NCBI RefSeq assembly: GCF_036195325.1
Contig: NZ_CP108101.1
Coordinates: forward strand, 6,572,001 to 6,636,000
Length of the DNA: 64,000 bases
From: Streptomyces sp. NBC_00234
Lineage (GTDB): Bacteria; Actinomycetota; Actinomycetes; Streptomycetales; Streptomycetaceae
Reading direction: 5' to 3'
Under the pieces are notes generated by a model, which had not been told where the DNA came from, did not search any database, and was given only the letters and a program-made list of their open reading frames with translations. A program made the translations under genes and the position numbers. Positions 16,471-25,638 of this stretch are shown here, piece by piece. Positions within the stretch are counted from its first letter, which is position 1; the number at the start of each line of letters is the position of its first letter.

Positions 16471-16785
16471 TTGTTGCGAAGCGTGGGGCAGAAGCGGGTG
16501 ACCGGTAGCGGTGAGGACCCGAGAGTGACGGAGTTGCGTACGGCCGTCTCCCGGCTCCGCCGCGAACTGGCCGGACATCCCGCGGAGTTCCCGGACCGCG
16601 GGATCGCCGAGGACGAGCTGGCGGCCCTGGACGCCATGGCGATCAGCGGCGCCCCGGAGATTCCCCGGCTGCGCCGCTCGCTGCTGCTGATCGCGGGGGC
16701 GATCGGCTCGGTCAGCGCGCTGGCTCCCGGGCTCCGTGAGGTACGGATCGCGGTGGATCTGTTCGGGGAGCCGCCGCACCGCTGA
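16471..16785 (+). CDS. DUF5955-like conserved actinobacterial protein
   Basis: This roughly 104-residue cytosolic protein is recognised only as a conserved Streptomyces family. The body KRVTGSGEDPRVTELRTAVSRLRRELAGHP leads to DRGIAEDELAALDAMAISGAPEIPRLRRSLLLIAGAIGSVSAL. No motif gives a function. TTG at 16471 or 16474 after GGGGGAG is the best start; no ATG is available in a good place. It stands alone between the divergent MobA-like gene and the convergent response regulator. Confidence 0.65.
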   Translation: MLRSVGQKRVTGSGEDPRVTELRTAVSRLRRELAGHPAEFPDRGIAEDELAALDAMAISGAPEIPRLRRSLLLIAGAIGSVSALAPGLREVRIAVDLFGEPPHR

Positions 16786-16806
16786 ACCGCGCACCAGGGG
16801 GAGGGG

Positions 16807-17439
16807 TCAGCGGCGGATCAGGCGGCGTGCGGTCGCCGCGGCCACCGCCGAGGTCCGTGAATCCACGCCCAGCTTGGCGTAGATGTGCACCAGATGGGAC
16901 TTCACCGTCGCCTGGCTCAGGAACAGCCGCTTGCTGATCTGCTGGTTCGACAGTCCCTCGCCCACGAGCTGGAGCACCTCCAGCTCGCGCTTGGTCAGCG
17001 CCTCCGAAGGCGTCCTCATCCGGTCCATCAGCCGGTGGGCGACCGCCGGGGCGAGCGCCGAGCGGCCGGCCGCTGCCGTACGGACCGCCGCGGCCAGTTC
17101 CTCCGGCGGCGCGTCCTTGAGCAGATAGCCGCTCGCGCCCGCCTCCACGGCGGCCAGGATGTCGGCGTCGGAGTCGTACGTGGTGAGGATCAGCACCCGG
17201 GGGGCGCCCGGTGACGCGGTGATCGCGGCCGTCGCCTCCGAGCCGTGCATCCCCGCACCGAACTGCAGGTCCATCAGGACCACGTCGAACGAGCCGGTGG
17301 CGGCCAGGGCCACGGCCTCCTCGGCGGTCGCCGCCTCGGCCGCGACCCGGAAGTCCGGTTCCGTGTCGAGGACGGCGCGCAGCCCCGCCCGTACGACCGG
17401 ATGGTCGTCGGCCAGCAGCAGACGGATCGGTGTGCTCAT
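16807..17439 (-). CDS. NarL/LuxR-type response regulator
   Basis: This 210-residue protein has a receiver domain (acidic pair at 11-12, phosphoacceptor Asp57 in VVLMDLQ, Lys in GYLLKDAPPE) and a C-terminal LuxR HTH (LTKRELEVLQLVGEGLSNQQISKRLFLSQATVKSHLVHIYAKLG). Its ATG overlaps the kinase stop by ATGA, so it is made with the kinase at 17436. The divergent FtsX/ABC exporter at 18743 is a likely target by position. Confidence 0.95.
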   Translation of the reverse strand: MSTPIRLLLADDHPVVRAGLRAVLDTEPDFRVAAEAATAEEAVALAATGSFDVVLMDLQFGAGMHGSEATAAITASPGAPRVLILTTYDSDADILAAVEAGASGYLLKDAPPEELAAAVRTAAAGRSALAPAVAHRLMDRMRTPSEALTKRELEVLQLVGEGLSNQQISKRLFLSQATVKSHLVHIYAKLGVDSRTSAVAAATARRLIRR

Positions 17440-18632
17440 GCGGCGTCCTCCGTGGGGTGGGGGAGCGGCAGCGTCAGCGCGACCGCGGTGCCCTGGCCCG
17501 GTGCCGACTCGACACTCAGGGTGCCGCCCAGCGAACGGGCCCGGGACCGCATGGCAGGCAGTCCGAAGCCGCCGTTCCCCGAGGCCGGGCCGGGCCGGGC
17601 GCCGGGTTCGAAGCCGCAGCCGTCGTCCACGACGTCCAGGGACACCGAGGTGTCCATGAAGCTGAGGGTGATCTCCGCGCGTTCCGCCCCGGCGTGCTGC
17701 ACCGCGTTGGCCAGCGCCGACTGCGCGGTACGGAGCAGCGCCACCTCGTACGGCGTGGGCAGCTCCACCGGGGTGCCGCTCACCGCGAAGTGGACACCGA
17801 GGGCGGGGGACGTGGTGCGGGCGCGGAGGCGTTCCAGGGCGGCGGCCAGCGAGCCCTGCTCCAGGTCGGGCGGGGTCAGGGCGCGGACGAAACGGCGGGC
17901 CTCGGCCAGATTGTCCTGGGCGGCCTCGCGGGCCTGGCGGACGTGGGCGGTGGCGGTGCCGTCGGCGGGCAGCGAGCGCTCGGCCGCCCGCAGCAGCAGC
18001 TGAATGCTGGACAGGCCCTGCGCCAGGGTGTCGTGGATCTCGCGGGCCAGCCGCTCCCGTTCGGCGAGTGTCCCGGCCGTGCGTTCCGCGACGGCCAGTT
18101 CCTCCCGGGTGGCCACCAGCTCCTCGATCAGTTCGCGGCGCCGCTCGCTCTCCCGGAACAGCGCGTCGTAACCGAGCACCGTCGCGACGGCGACGGCCGC
18201 GCCGAGCAGCGGGCCTATGAACGTGCCGGGCGTGACCTCCTGGCCGTGCAGGAGAAAACTGGCGATCGCGGCAGCCGCGGTCGTCGCCACGGCGGGCAGC
18301 GCCCAGCGCATCGGCAGCAGGTGCAGCTGGAGGAAGTAGAGGGGGAACGCCACCCACAGGGCGTCCGGAGAGAGCGCGAGCAGGGCCAGCCAGATCGCGC
18401 CCAGCGCACCGAGCCAGATCGCGGCGGCCCGGTTCAGCGGCTGTACGGCGGGGGCGAGGGCGCCCGCCGCGTACACGGCTGCCATCAGGCCGGACAGGAC
18501 GAGGACGGCCGTGCCGTGCGGGGCGCCGTCGCCGGACGCACGCAGCGCGACGAGCCCCAGCAGGCCGGCCAGCAGGCCGTGCAGGCACAGGCGCAGCGCG
18601 GTGGTGACGGGCATGTGCGAACGCGAATCCAT
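17436..18632 (-). CDS. Sensor histidine kinase (HisKA_3)
   Basis: This 398-residue membrane kinase has about five hydrophobic helices in the first 160 residues with no extracytoplasmic domain, then a coiled segment (RRRELIEELVATREELAVAE). The dimerisation-phosphoacceptor box LAREIHDTLAQGLSSIQLLL holds the His. The ATPase part has NAVQHAGA and DDGCGFEPG and GFGLPAMRSRA. Start ATG at 18632 or 18614. It overlaps the response regulator and is divergent from an ABC exporter, the arrangement seen for sensors of cell-envelope antibiotics. The signal is unknown. Confidence 0.94.
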   Translation of the reverse strand: MDSRSHMPVTTALRLCLHGLLAGLLGLVALRASGDGAPHGTAVLVLSGLMAAVYAAGALAPAVQPLNRAAAIWLGALGAIWLALLALSPDALWVAFPLYFLQLHLLPMRWALPAVATTAAAAIASFLLHGQEVTPGTFIGPLLGAAVAVATVLGYDALFRESERRRELIEELVATREELAVAERTAGTLAERERLAREIHDTLAQGLSSIQLLLRAAERSLPADGTATAHVRQAREAAQDNLAEARRFVRALTPPDLEQGSLAAALERLRARTTSPALGVHFAVSGTPVELPTPYEVALLRTAQSALANAVQHAGAERAEITLSFMDTSVSLDVVDDGCGFEPGARPGPASGNGGFGLPAMRSRARSLGGTLSVESAPGQGTAVALTLPLPHPTEDAA

Positions 18633-18742
18633 GGTCCGTCCAGCGTAGACGCGCCGGACGGGCGGCCGGTCAATCGAAAGGTTGATGTCTCGCCCCTCCA
18701 CCGCGCGATGTTTCCGCAGGTCCCCGGCGCGAGGCTGGAGCC

Positions 18743-19831
18743 ATGTTCGTCGCATGGAGAGATCTGGGATTCGCCAAGGGGCGGTTCGCGCTCATGGGCA
18801 CGGTCGTGGTGCTGATCACGTTGCTCGTCGGTCTGCTGTCGGGGCTCACGGCCGGTCTGGCCAGGGAGAACACCTCGGCCATCACCGGGCTGGACGCCGA
18901 CCGCCTCGCCTTCGCGGCGCCACCCGACGGCCAGTCGGTGTCCTTCACGGACTCGGCCGTCGAGGAGCGCGCCTGGCAGACGTGGGCCGCACAGCCCGGA
19001 GTGGGTGCCGCCGAGCCGCTCGGCATACGGACGGTGAACGCCGCCGCGCTCACCGGCGGGGCCACCGCGGCCGTGGCGGCGTTCGGCGTCGAGGCGGACG
19101 GGGGACTCGGGCCCCGGGGCGTACGGCCGGAGGCGGGGGAGGTGGTGCTGTCCGAGCAGGCCGCGCAGGACCTGGGGGCCGCGCCGGGCGACCGGGTGCG
19201 GCTCGGTGGCGACGCGCTGACCGTCGCCGCCGTCGGCGCGGACGCCTCCTACAGCCATACGCCGGTCGTGTGGACGTCGCTCGCCGACTGGCAGCGGCTG
19301 GGCGGTGAGAGCGGTGGTACGGAACGGGCCACGGTGATCGCGCTGAGCACCACCGGCGACGTGGACGTCGCGGCGGGGGACAGGGCGGCGGGCACCAGCA
19401 CGCTCGCCCTCGACGACTCGCTCACCGCGATCGGCTCCTACCAGGCCGAGAACGGCTCGCTCCAGCTGATGCGCGGTTTCCTCTTCGCCATCTCGGCGCT
19501 GGTCATCGGCGCCTTCTTCACCGTATGGACGATCCAGCGCTCCGGTGATGTCGCCGTCCTCAAGGCGCTGGGCGCCTCCACGCCGTATCTGCTGCGCGAC
19601 GCGCTCGGCCAGGCCGTGGTCATGCTCGTCATCGGTACGGGCCTGGGGGCCGGGATCGCCGCGGGCATCGGAGCCCTGATCAGCGGTGGAGCCGTGCCGT
19701 TCGTCCTCGACCCGGCGACCGTCCTGGTGCCGGCCGCCGTCATGATCGCCCTCGGCGCGCTCGGGGCCGCCCTGTCCATCAGGCGGATCACCGCCGTCGA
19801 TCCCCTCACCGCGCTCGGGAGTGCCCGATGA
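18743..19831 (+). CDS. FtsX-like ABC transporter permease
   Basis: This 362-residue protein has one N-terminal helix (about 15-40), an extracytoplasmic MacB-like domain (about 45-235), then three helices in the FtsX pattern (FLFAISALVIGAFFTVWTI, VMLVIGTGLGAGIAAGIGAL, VLVPAAVMIALGALGAAL). It ends in RRITAVDPLTALGSAR, a typical FtsX tail. Its stop overlaps the ATPase start (ATGA). Such pairs expel peptides or lipids or remove antibiotics. The divergent two-component system probably controls it. Confidence 0.92.
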   Translation: MFVAWRDLGFAKGRFALMGTVVVLITLLVGLLSGLTAGLARENTSAITGLDADRLAFAAPPDGQSVSFTDSAVEERAWQTWAAQPGVGAAEPLGIRTVNAAALTGGATAAVAAFGVEADGGLGPRGVRPEAGEVVLSEQAAQDLGAAPGDRVRLGGDALTVAAVGADASYSHTPVVWTSLADWQRLGGESGGTERATVIALSTTGDVDVAAGDRAAGTSTLALDDSLTAIGSYQAENGSLQLMRGFLFAISALVIGAFFTVWTIQRSGDVAVLKALGASTPYLLRDALGQAVVMLVIGTGLGAGIAAGIGALISGGAVPFVLDPATVLVPAAVMIALGALGAALSIRRITAVDPLTALGSAR

Positions 19832-20517
19832 CCCTCACCCTTGCCGACGTCACCCTCACCTACCCCGACGGGGAGGGCCGGCTCACGGCGCTCGACCGGG
19901 TCTCGCTGGACGTCCCCGCCGGTTCGCTCACCGCGGTCGTCGGACCGTCCGGTTCCGGGAAGTCCAGCCTCCTCGCGGTGGCGGCCACCCTGGTCACCCC
20001 CGACAGCGGGACAGCGGTCGTGGCCGGTACGGAGACGGCCGGACTCTCCTCGGCGGACAAGGCGGTCCTGCGACGCGAGCGCATCGGCATCGTCTTCCAG
20101 CAGCCGAACCTGCTTCCCTCGCTGACCGCGGCCGAGCAGCTCCAGGTGATGGCCCACCTGTCGCGCGGGTCCGCGCGCACGGCCCGGGGCCGGGCCCTGG
20201 AACTCCTCGACGCGGTGGGTCTCGCCGACAAGGCGGACCGCCGGCCGCACCAGCTGTCGGGCGGCCAGCGTCAGCGGGTCAACATCGCACGGGCCCTGAT
20301 GAACGAGCCGGCGCTCCTGCTCGTCGACGAGCCGACGAGTGCGCTCGACCACGACCGGGGGGCGGCGGTGCTGGATCTGCTGGTCGCCCTGACCAGGGAA
20401 CGGTCGACGGCGACGGTGCTGGTCACGCACGACCGGGCCCATCTGGAGCGGATGGACCGGGTGATGGTGATGCGGGACGGCTCCCTGTCCGCGTTCGCCG
20501 GGCAGGTCCGAACCTGA
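19828..20517 (+). CDS. ABC transporter ATPase (LolD/MacB type)
   Basis: This 229-residue ATPase shows Walker A GPSGSGKSS (about 39-47), Q-loop IVFQQPNLLPSLTA, signature LSGGQRQRV (about 147), Walker B LLLVDEPTSALD and the switch His in LVTHDRAHLER. It is the partner of the preceding FtsX-like permease, with a 4-base overlap. A long perfect hairpin follows. Confidence 0.96.
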   Translation: MTLTLADVTLTYPDGEGRLTALDRVSLDVPAGSLTAVVGPSGSGKSSLLAVAATLVTPDSGTAVVAGTETAGLSSADKAVLRRERIGIVFQQPNLLPSLTAAEQLQVMAHLSRGSARTARGRALELLDAVGLADKADRRPHQLSGGQRQRVNIARALMNEPALLLVDEPTSALDHDRGAAVLDLLVALTRERSTATVLVTHDRAHLERMDRVMVMRDGSLSAFAGQVRT

Positions 20518-20524
20518 CGCCCGT

Positions 20525-20569
20525 CCGGCGGCCGGACGGGTCCGAACGTCAGACCCGTCCGGCCGCCGG
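20525..20569. terminator. Bidirectional 18-bp hairpin terminator
   Basis: CCGGCGGCCGGACGGGTC (20525-20542) is an exact reverse complement of 20552-20569 with a 9-base loop, between the converging ABC ATPase and allR genes. Confidence 0.85.
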
Positions 20570-20579
20570 GGGCGCGGCC

Positions 20580-21380
20580 TCAGCTCGTGGCGCCGCTGCT
20601 GGCCAGCGCCTCGGAGAGCTCCTTCGCGACCTGCTGGAGGATCGGCACGATCCGTTCCGTCGCCGCCTCCGTCACCCGCCCCGCGGGACCCGAGATCGAA
20701 ATCGCGGCGGAGGTGGGGGAGTTGGGTACGGAGACCGCCAGGCAGCGGACCCCGATCTCCTGCTCGTTGTCGTCCACCGCGTAGCCCGCCCTGCGCACCA
20801 GGTCGAGGGCGTCGAGGAAGCCGTCCGGGGTGGTGATCGTCTTCTCGGTCGCCGCCGGCATGCCCGTACGGGCGAGCAGGGCGCGCACCTCGTCGGCCGG
20901 GGTGTTCGCGAGGAGTGCCTTGCCCACGCCCGTGGAGTGGGGGAGGACCCGGCGGCCCACCTCGGTGAACATGCGCATCGAGTGCTTCGACGGCACCTGG
21001 GCGACGTACACGATCTCGTCGCCGTCCAGCAGCGCCATGTTCGCCGTCTCGCCGGTCTCCTCGACCAGACGCTGGAGATATGGGCGGGCCCAGGTGCCGA
21101 GCAGGCGGGACGCGGACTCGCCGAGCCGGATGAGGCGCGGCCCCAGCGCGTAGCGGCGGTTGGGCTGCTGGCGGACGTAGCCGCAGACGACCAGCGTGCG
21201 CATCAGCCGGTGGATGGTCGGCAGGGGCAGTCCGCTGCTCGCGGAGAGCTCACTCAGCCCGACCTCGCCCCCGGCGTCCGCCATCCGTTCCAGCAGATCG
21301 AAGGCGCGTTCAAGGGACTGCACACCGCCGCTGGGGCCGGCGGGCTTGGAGTCGGATGTGCTGGCGTGGGACGGCGGCAC
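20580..21380 (-). CDS. allR: IclR-family regulator, probable allantoin repressor
   Basis: This 266-residue protein has an N-terminal winged helix (VQSLERAFDLLERMADAGGEVGLSELSASSGLPLPTIHRLMRTL) and a C-terminal ligand-binding domain with HSTGVGKALLA and VDDNEQEIGVRCLAVSV, both IclR signatures. GTG start at 21380 is fixed by AGGA 8 bases upstream. It is divergent from allB-alc, the arrangement of AllR in S. coelicolor, where allantoate and glyoxylate relieve repression. The 327-base gap between it and allB holds palindromes listed separately. Confidence 0.9.
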   Translation of the reverse strand: MPPSHASTSDSKPAGPSGGVQSLERAFDLLERMADAGGEVGLSELSASSGLPLPTIHRLMRTLVVCGYVRQQPNRRYALGPRLIRLGESASRLLGTWARPYLQRLVEETGETANMALLDGDEIVYVAQVPSKHSMRMFTEVGRRVLPHSTGVGKALLANTPADEVRALLARTGMPAATEKTITTPDGFLDALDLVRRAGYAVDDNEQEIGVRCLAVSVPNSPTSAAISISGPAGRVTEAATERIVPILQQVAKELSEALASSGATS

Positions 21381-21707
21381 GTCAACGGTCCTTTCGAAGC
21401 GGAACAGCAAGGCAGCAGCCTACCGGGCGGTTCCCGATCGGCCCACTGTTCCCGGGGCGGCGTCCTTGCCGGTCAGGGGCTGTTCCGGCCCGCTGTCGCA
21501 GGTCGGCGCGGCGGCCCCCCGGGGTCCCTCCTGGTCCATGCTACATTCCGCTGTACGAAATTACTCTTTTACTTCGTGGAAACATCCAATCGCCTTCGCG
21601 GGTGGTCGGCTTGCTGTCCGAGGAGGACAGTGAGGGTCTTGACGAGGAAGAATCCCCGATGAAGACTCCTTCAACAGTTCGTTGAAACCACGAAGTGAGG
21701 AGCACGG
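21381..21707. other. allR-allB divergent control region
   Basis: 327 bases without a gene. Visible elements are ATTCCG-ctgta-CGAAAT (21545-21561, one mismatch), TGGA-aaca-TCCA inside 21577-21590, ACTTCGTGG (21571-21579) inverted at 21688-21696, a TTGACG at 21639 with AAGACT 17 bases on (weak promoter toward allB), and the 17-bp palindrome at 21670. The middle also encodes no convincing peptide. Confidence 0.6.
21670..21686 (+). promoter_or_regulatory. Putative AllR operator before allB
   Basis: TTCAAC-agttc-GTTGAA is a perfect 6+6 palindrome with a 5-base spacer, ending 21 bases before the allB GTG. It overlaps the predicted transcription start. The same pattern occurs upstream of aceB at 15542-15558. 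Confidence 0.6.
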
Positions 21708-23051
21708 GTGTCCGGTGCGGACGTGAACCTGGTACTGCGCTCGACGCGCGTCGTCACTCCCGGAGGGACGCGCCCCGCGACGGTCGCCGTCGCCGACGGG
21801 ACGATCGACGCCGTCCTTCCGTACGACGCCGAGGTACCCGCGGGCGCCCGCCTGGTGGACTTCGGCGACGACGTCCTGCTCCCCGGCCTCGTGGACACCC
21901 ACGTCCATGTGAACGACCCGGGCCGCACCGAGTGGGAGGGCTTCCACACCGCCACCCGCGCCGCCGCGGCGGGCGGCATCACCACCCTCCTCGACATGCC
22001 GCTCAACTCCCTCCCGCCGACCACGACCGTCGCCCACCTGCGTACCAAGCAGGAGGTCGCCGCACCCAAGGTGCACGTGGACACCGGCTTCTGGGGCGGC
22101 GCCGTCCCGACCAACACCAAGGACCTGCGTCCGCTGTACGAGGCCGGGGTCTTCGGCTTCAAGTGCTTCCTGTCGCCCTCGGGCGTCGAGGAGTTCCCGG
22201 AGCTGGACCAGGAGCAGCTGGCCCGCTCCATGGCCGAGATCTCGGACCTCGGCGGTCTCCTGATCGTGCACGCCGAGGACCCGCACCACCTGGAGTCCGC
22301 CCCGCAGCGCGGCGGACCCGCGTACGCCGACTTCCTCGCCTCCCGCCCGCGCGACGCGGAGAACACCGCGATCGTCGGGCTCATCGCCCAGGCCAAGCGG
22401 CTGAACGCCCGCGTCCACGTGCTCCATCTGTCGTCCAGCGACGCACTGGAGCCGATCGCCGCCGCCAAGCGGGAGGGCGTCCGCGTCACCGTCGAGTCCT
22501 GCCCGCACTTCCTCACCCTCACCGCCGAGGAAGTCCCGGACGGGGCGACCGAGTTCAAGTGCTGCCCGCCCATCCGGGAGGCCGCCAACCAGGACGCGCT
22601 GTGGCAGGGCCTCGCCGACGGCACGATCGACTGCGTCGTCTCCGACCACTCGCCCTGCACCACCGACCTCAAGACACCGGACTTCGCGTCCGCGTGGGGC
22701 GGCATCTCCTCCCTCCAGCTCGGCCTGTCCGCGATCTGGACCGAGGCCCGCAGGCGCGGCCACTCGCTCGACGACGTGGTCCGCTGGATGTCCGCGGCCC
22801 CCGCCGAACTGGCCGGACTGGCCCGCAAGGGCGCCATCGAGCACGGGCGCGACGCCGACTTCGCCGTCCTCGCCCCGGACGAGACCTTCACCGTCGACCC
22901 GGCCGGACTCTTCCACCGCAACCAGGTCACCGCCTACGCCGGCAAGACCCTGCACGGCGTCGTGAAGTCCACCTGGCTGCGCGGCGTACGGATCGCGGAG
23001 GACGGCGTCCTCGCCGAACCCACCGGCCGGCTCCTCGAAAGGAACTCCTGA
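21708..23051 (+). CDS. allB: Allantoinase
   Basis: This 447-residue cyclic amidohydrolase opens allantoin to allantoate. The metal site is complete: [19 protein letters not shown] (about 62-80), the lysine to be carboxylated in [11 protein letters not shown] (about 152), His in LIVHAEDP and LHLSSSDAL, and the Asp in [14 protein letters not shown] (about 310). Length is as usual. GTG start at 21708 after GTGAGGAG. allantoicase follows two bases after its stop, forming an allB-alc operon likely repressed by the divergent IclR regulator. Confidence 0.96.
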   Translation: MSGADVNLVLRSTRVVTPGGTRPATVAVADGTIDAVLPYDAEVPAGARLVDFGDDVLLPGLVDTHVHVNDPGRTEWEGFHTATRAAAAGGITTLLDMPLNSLPPTTTVAHLRTKQEVAAPKVHVDTGFWGGAVPTNTKDLRPLYEAGVFGFKCFLSPSGVEEFPELDQEQLARSMAEISDLGGLLIVHAEDPHHLESAPQRGGPAYADFLASRPRDAENTAIVGLIAQAKRLNARVHVLHLSSSDALEPIAAAKREGVRVTVESCPHFLTLTAEEVPDGATEFKCCPPIREAANQDALWQGLADGTIDCVVSDHSPCTTDLKTPDFASAWGGISSLQLGLSAIWTEARRRGHSLDDVVRWMSAAPAELAGLARKGAIEHGRDADFAVLAPDETFTVDPAGLFHRNQVTAYAGKTLHGVVKSTWLRGVRIAEDGVLAEPTGRLLERNS

Positions 23052-23053
23052 CC

Positions 23054-24169
23054 ATGACGGCGATCCCGCACTTCACCGGTGACGCGAGCCCGTACGGCGG
23101 CGGCGACCCGTACGCGGACTACCGCACCGCGGACTTCCCCTTCACCCACCTCGTCGACCTCGCCGACCGCCGGCTCGGCGCCGGGGTGATCGCCGCGAAC
23201 GACGAGTTCTTCGCCGAGCGCGAGAACCTTCTCAAGCCCGGGCCCGCCGAGTTCGACCCCGAGCACTTCGGCCACAAGGGCAAGATCATGGACGGCTGGG
23301 AGACCCGGCGCCGCCGCGGCGCGAGCGCCGCGCAGCCGCACCCCACGGACGAGGACCACGACTGGGCGCTCGTCCGGCTCGGGGCGCCCGGCGTCGTGCG
23401 CGGACTCGTCGTCGACACCGCGCACTTCCGCGGGAACTACCCGCAGGCGGTCTCCGTCCAGGCGGTCGCCCTGCCCGGCTCCCCGTCGCCCGAGGACCTC
23501 CTCGCGCCGGACGTGAAGTGGACGACGCTCGTCCCCCGTACGGCCGTCGGCGGCCACGCGGCCAACGGCTTCGCCGTCGATGCCGAGCAGCGCTTCACCC
23601 ACCTGCGGGTCAGCCAGCACCCGGACGGCGGGATAGCCCGGCTGCGCGTGTACGGAGAAGTGGCCCCCGACCCGGCCTGGCTGGCCGCGCTCGGCACCTT
23701 CGACCTCGCCGCCCTGGAGAACGGCACGCAGGTCGAGGACGCCTCCGACCGCTTCTACTCCCCGGCCACCCACACCATCCAGCCCGGCCGCTCCCACAAG
23801 ATGGACGACGGCTGGGAGACCCGGCGCCGCCGAGACAAGGGCAACGACTGGATTCGCTACCGTCTGGCCGCGCAGTCGCAGATCAGGGCCGTCGAGATCG
23901 ACACCGCCTACCTCAAGGGCAACGCGGCCGGCTGGGCCACCCTCTCGGTGCGGGACGGGGACACCGGCGACTGGTCCGAGATCCTGCCCAGGACCCGGCT
24001 CCAGCCCGACACCAACCACCGCTTCGTCCTGCCGGAGGCGGTCGTCGGCACCCATGTCCGGATCGACATCTTCCCGGACGGCGGGATCTCACGGCTGCGG
24101 CTCTTCGGCTCGCTGACCGGGGAGGGAACGGCGGCGCTCGCCGCACGCCACCGCGAACTCGGAGGCTGA
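23054..24169 (+). CDS. alc: Allantoicase
   Basis: This 371-residue enzyme hydrolyses allantoate to ureidoglycolate and urea. It consists of two jelly-roll repeats with near-identical signatures: KIMDGWETRRRRG (about 76) and KMDDGWETRRRRD (about 253), each followed by VDTAHFRGNYP or IDTAYLKGNAAG and HPDGGIARLRVYG or FPDGGISRLRLFG. The ATG follows AAAGGA in the end of allB. Urea and glyoxylate would follow, the latter used by malate synthase. No ureidoglycolate lyase is seen downstream. Confidence 0.96.
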   Translation: MTAIPHFTGDASPYGGGDPYADYRTADFPFTHLVDLADRRLGAGVIAANDEFFAERENLLKPGPAEFDPEHFGHKGKIMDGWETRRRRGASAAQPHPTDEDHDWALVRLGAPGVVRGLVVDTAHFRGNYPQAVSVQAVALPGSPSPEDLLAPDVKWTTLVPRTAVGGHAANGFAVDAEQRFTHLRVSQHPDGGIARLRVYGEVAPDPAWLAALGTFDLAALENGTQVEDASDRFYSPATHTIQPGRSHKMDDGWETRRRRDKGNDWIRYRLAAQSQIRAVEIDTAYLKGNAAGWATLSVRDGDTGDWSEILPRTRLQPDTNHRFVLPEAVVGTHVRIDIFPDGGISRLRLFGSLTGEGTAALAARHRELGG

Positions 24170-24263
24170 GCAACGTCCGGCGCGTCCCTCGGGTGCCGTT
24201 TTGTCCTCGATCGCCGAACGGGCTTGAATGGGGACCCGCCGGACGTACCGACCAGGAGTTGCC

Positions 24264-24593
24264 ATGATCTTCATCGCCGTCAAATTCACCGTGCGCAGCG
24301 CCGAGCGGGACAACTGGCTCCCGGCCGTCGACGACTTCACGCTGGCCACCCGCAAGGAGCCCGGCAACGTCTTCTTCGAGTGGTCGTACAGCGTCGAGAA
24401 CCCGGACCAGTTCGTCCTGCTCGAAGCCTTCGCCTCGCAGGAGGCGGGCGAGGCGCACGTGAAGTCCGCCCACTTCGCCGCGGCGATGGAGACGATGTCC
24501 GAGCTGGTGTCCGAGGTGCCCGAGATCATCAACGTCGAGGTGCCGGGCGAGGGCTGGGGCCGCATGGCCGAGGTCACGCCCCGCAACCGCTGA
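24264..24593 (+). CDS. Antibiotic biosynthesis monooxygenase (ABM) family protein
   Basis: This 109-residue dimeric ferredoxin-like fold protein matches the ABM/YgiN family: MIFIAVKFTVRSAERDNWLPAVDDFTLATRKEPGN, FFEWSYSVENPDQFVLLEAFASQEAGEAHVKSAHFAAAM. Such proteins act as quinol oxygenases or as small stress or catabolic proteins. ATG at 24264 after AGGAGTTGCC. It stands alone 94 bases after allantoicase; no link to purine catabolism is evident. Confidence 0.85.
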   Translation: MIFIAVKFTVRSAERDNWLPAVDDFTLATRKEPGNVFFEWSYSVENPDQFVLLEAFASQEAGEAHVKSAHFAAAMETMSELVSEVPEIINVEVPGEGWGRMAEVTPRNR

Positions 24594-24684
24594 CGGAGCC
24601 CGTACGGCCGTACCGGCTCGTGCGCCCGGACCGCGGGGCGGGCGCGCGGGGCCGGACCGTCCTACGGAACGGGGTTCCGCCCGG

Positions 24685-25515
24685 TCAGAACTCCTCGTGG
24701 GCCTCGGGATCGCCGCCGAACCGGTGCTGCCGGCCCGGCGAGATCCGCGTGAGCTCCTCGGGCGTCAGCTCGAACCCGAACAGGTCCAGATTCTCCCGCT
24801 GCCGCCCCGGGTCGGCGGACTTCGGGATCGGCACCGCGCCGAGCTGCGTGTGCCAGCGCAGCACCACCTGACCGGGCGTCACCCCGTGCGCCTCGGCGAC
24901 CGCCACGACGCCCGGGGCCGTCAGGACCTGGCGGCCACGGGCCAGCGGGCTCCAGCTCTCCGTGACGATGCCCTTCGCACGGTGCACGGACCGCAACTCC
25001 TCCTGGGGGAGCAGCGGATGCATCTCGATCTGGTTCACCGCGGGCACCACTCCCGTCTCCTGTTCGAGACGGTCGAGGTGCGTCGCGGTGAAGTTGGAGA
25101 CGCCGATGGAGCGGACGAGCCCCTCCTCGCGGAGCCTGATCATGGCCTTCCAGGTGTCCACGTACCTGCCGACCCGGGGCAGCGGCCAGTGGATGAGGTA
25201 CAGATCCACGTAGTCGAGCCCCAGATTGCTCCTGGACTCCTCGAACGACGCGAGCGTCTCCTCGTAGCCGTGATGCCGTCCCGGCACCTTGGTCGTGACG
25301 AAGACGTCCTCGCGCGGCACACCGCTGCGGGCGATCCCGCGCCCCGTACCCGTCTCGTTGCCGTAGTGCAGCGCGGTGTCCACGAGCCGGTAGCCGAGGC
25401 CCAGCGCCCCGGCCACCGCCTTCTCGGCGCCGGCGTCGTCCAGCGGCCAGGTTCCGAGACCGACCGCGGGGACCGTACGGCCGTCGTTGAGGGTGTGTAC
25501 GGGAATCCCGGACAT
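24685..25515 (-). CDS. Aldo/keto reductase (2,5-diketogluconate reductase type)
   Basis: This 276-residue NADPH-dependent reductase has the catalytic tetrad Asp and Tyr in DTALHYGNE (about 47-55), Lys in VTTKVPG (about 76) and His in YLIHWPLP (about 108). It also has the cofactor site SIGVSNF and the C-terminal IPKSADPGRQRENLDLFGFELT. It is the DkgA/B-like subgroup. Its physiological substrate is unknown. It precedes an SDR gene on the same strand, 123 bases apart, so co-transcription is possible. Confidence 0.92.
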   Translation of the reverse strand: MSGIPVHTLNDGRTVPAVGLGTWPLDDAGAEKAVAGALGLGYRLVDTALHYGNETGTGRGIARSGVPREDVFVTTKVPGRHHGYEETLASFEESRSNLGLDYVDLYLIHWPLPRVGRYVDTWKAMIRLREEGLVRSIGVSNFTATHLDRLEQETGVVPAVNQIEMHPLLPQEELRSVHRAKGIVTESWSPLARGRQVLTAPGVVAVAEAHGVTPGQVVLRWHTQLGAVPIPKSADPGRQRENLDLFGFELTPEELTRISPGRQHRFGGDPEAHEEF

Positions 25516-25638
25516 GATCTCCCTTTCCGTTCGCGTGGCTGTCCGGCCAGCGTAGGACCGCCCGCGGTCGGGGGCAGTCCGGGAGCCGGCTCCGCGCGGA
25601 CCCGGGGCTCTCGTCCGGCCTGATGCGAACGGAGGACC

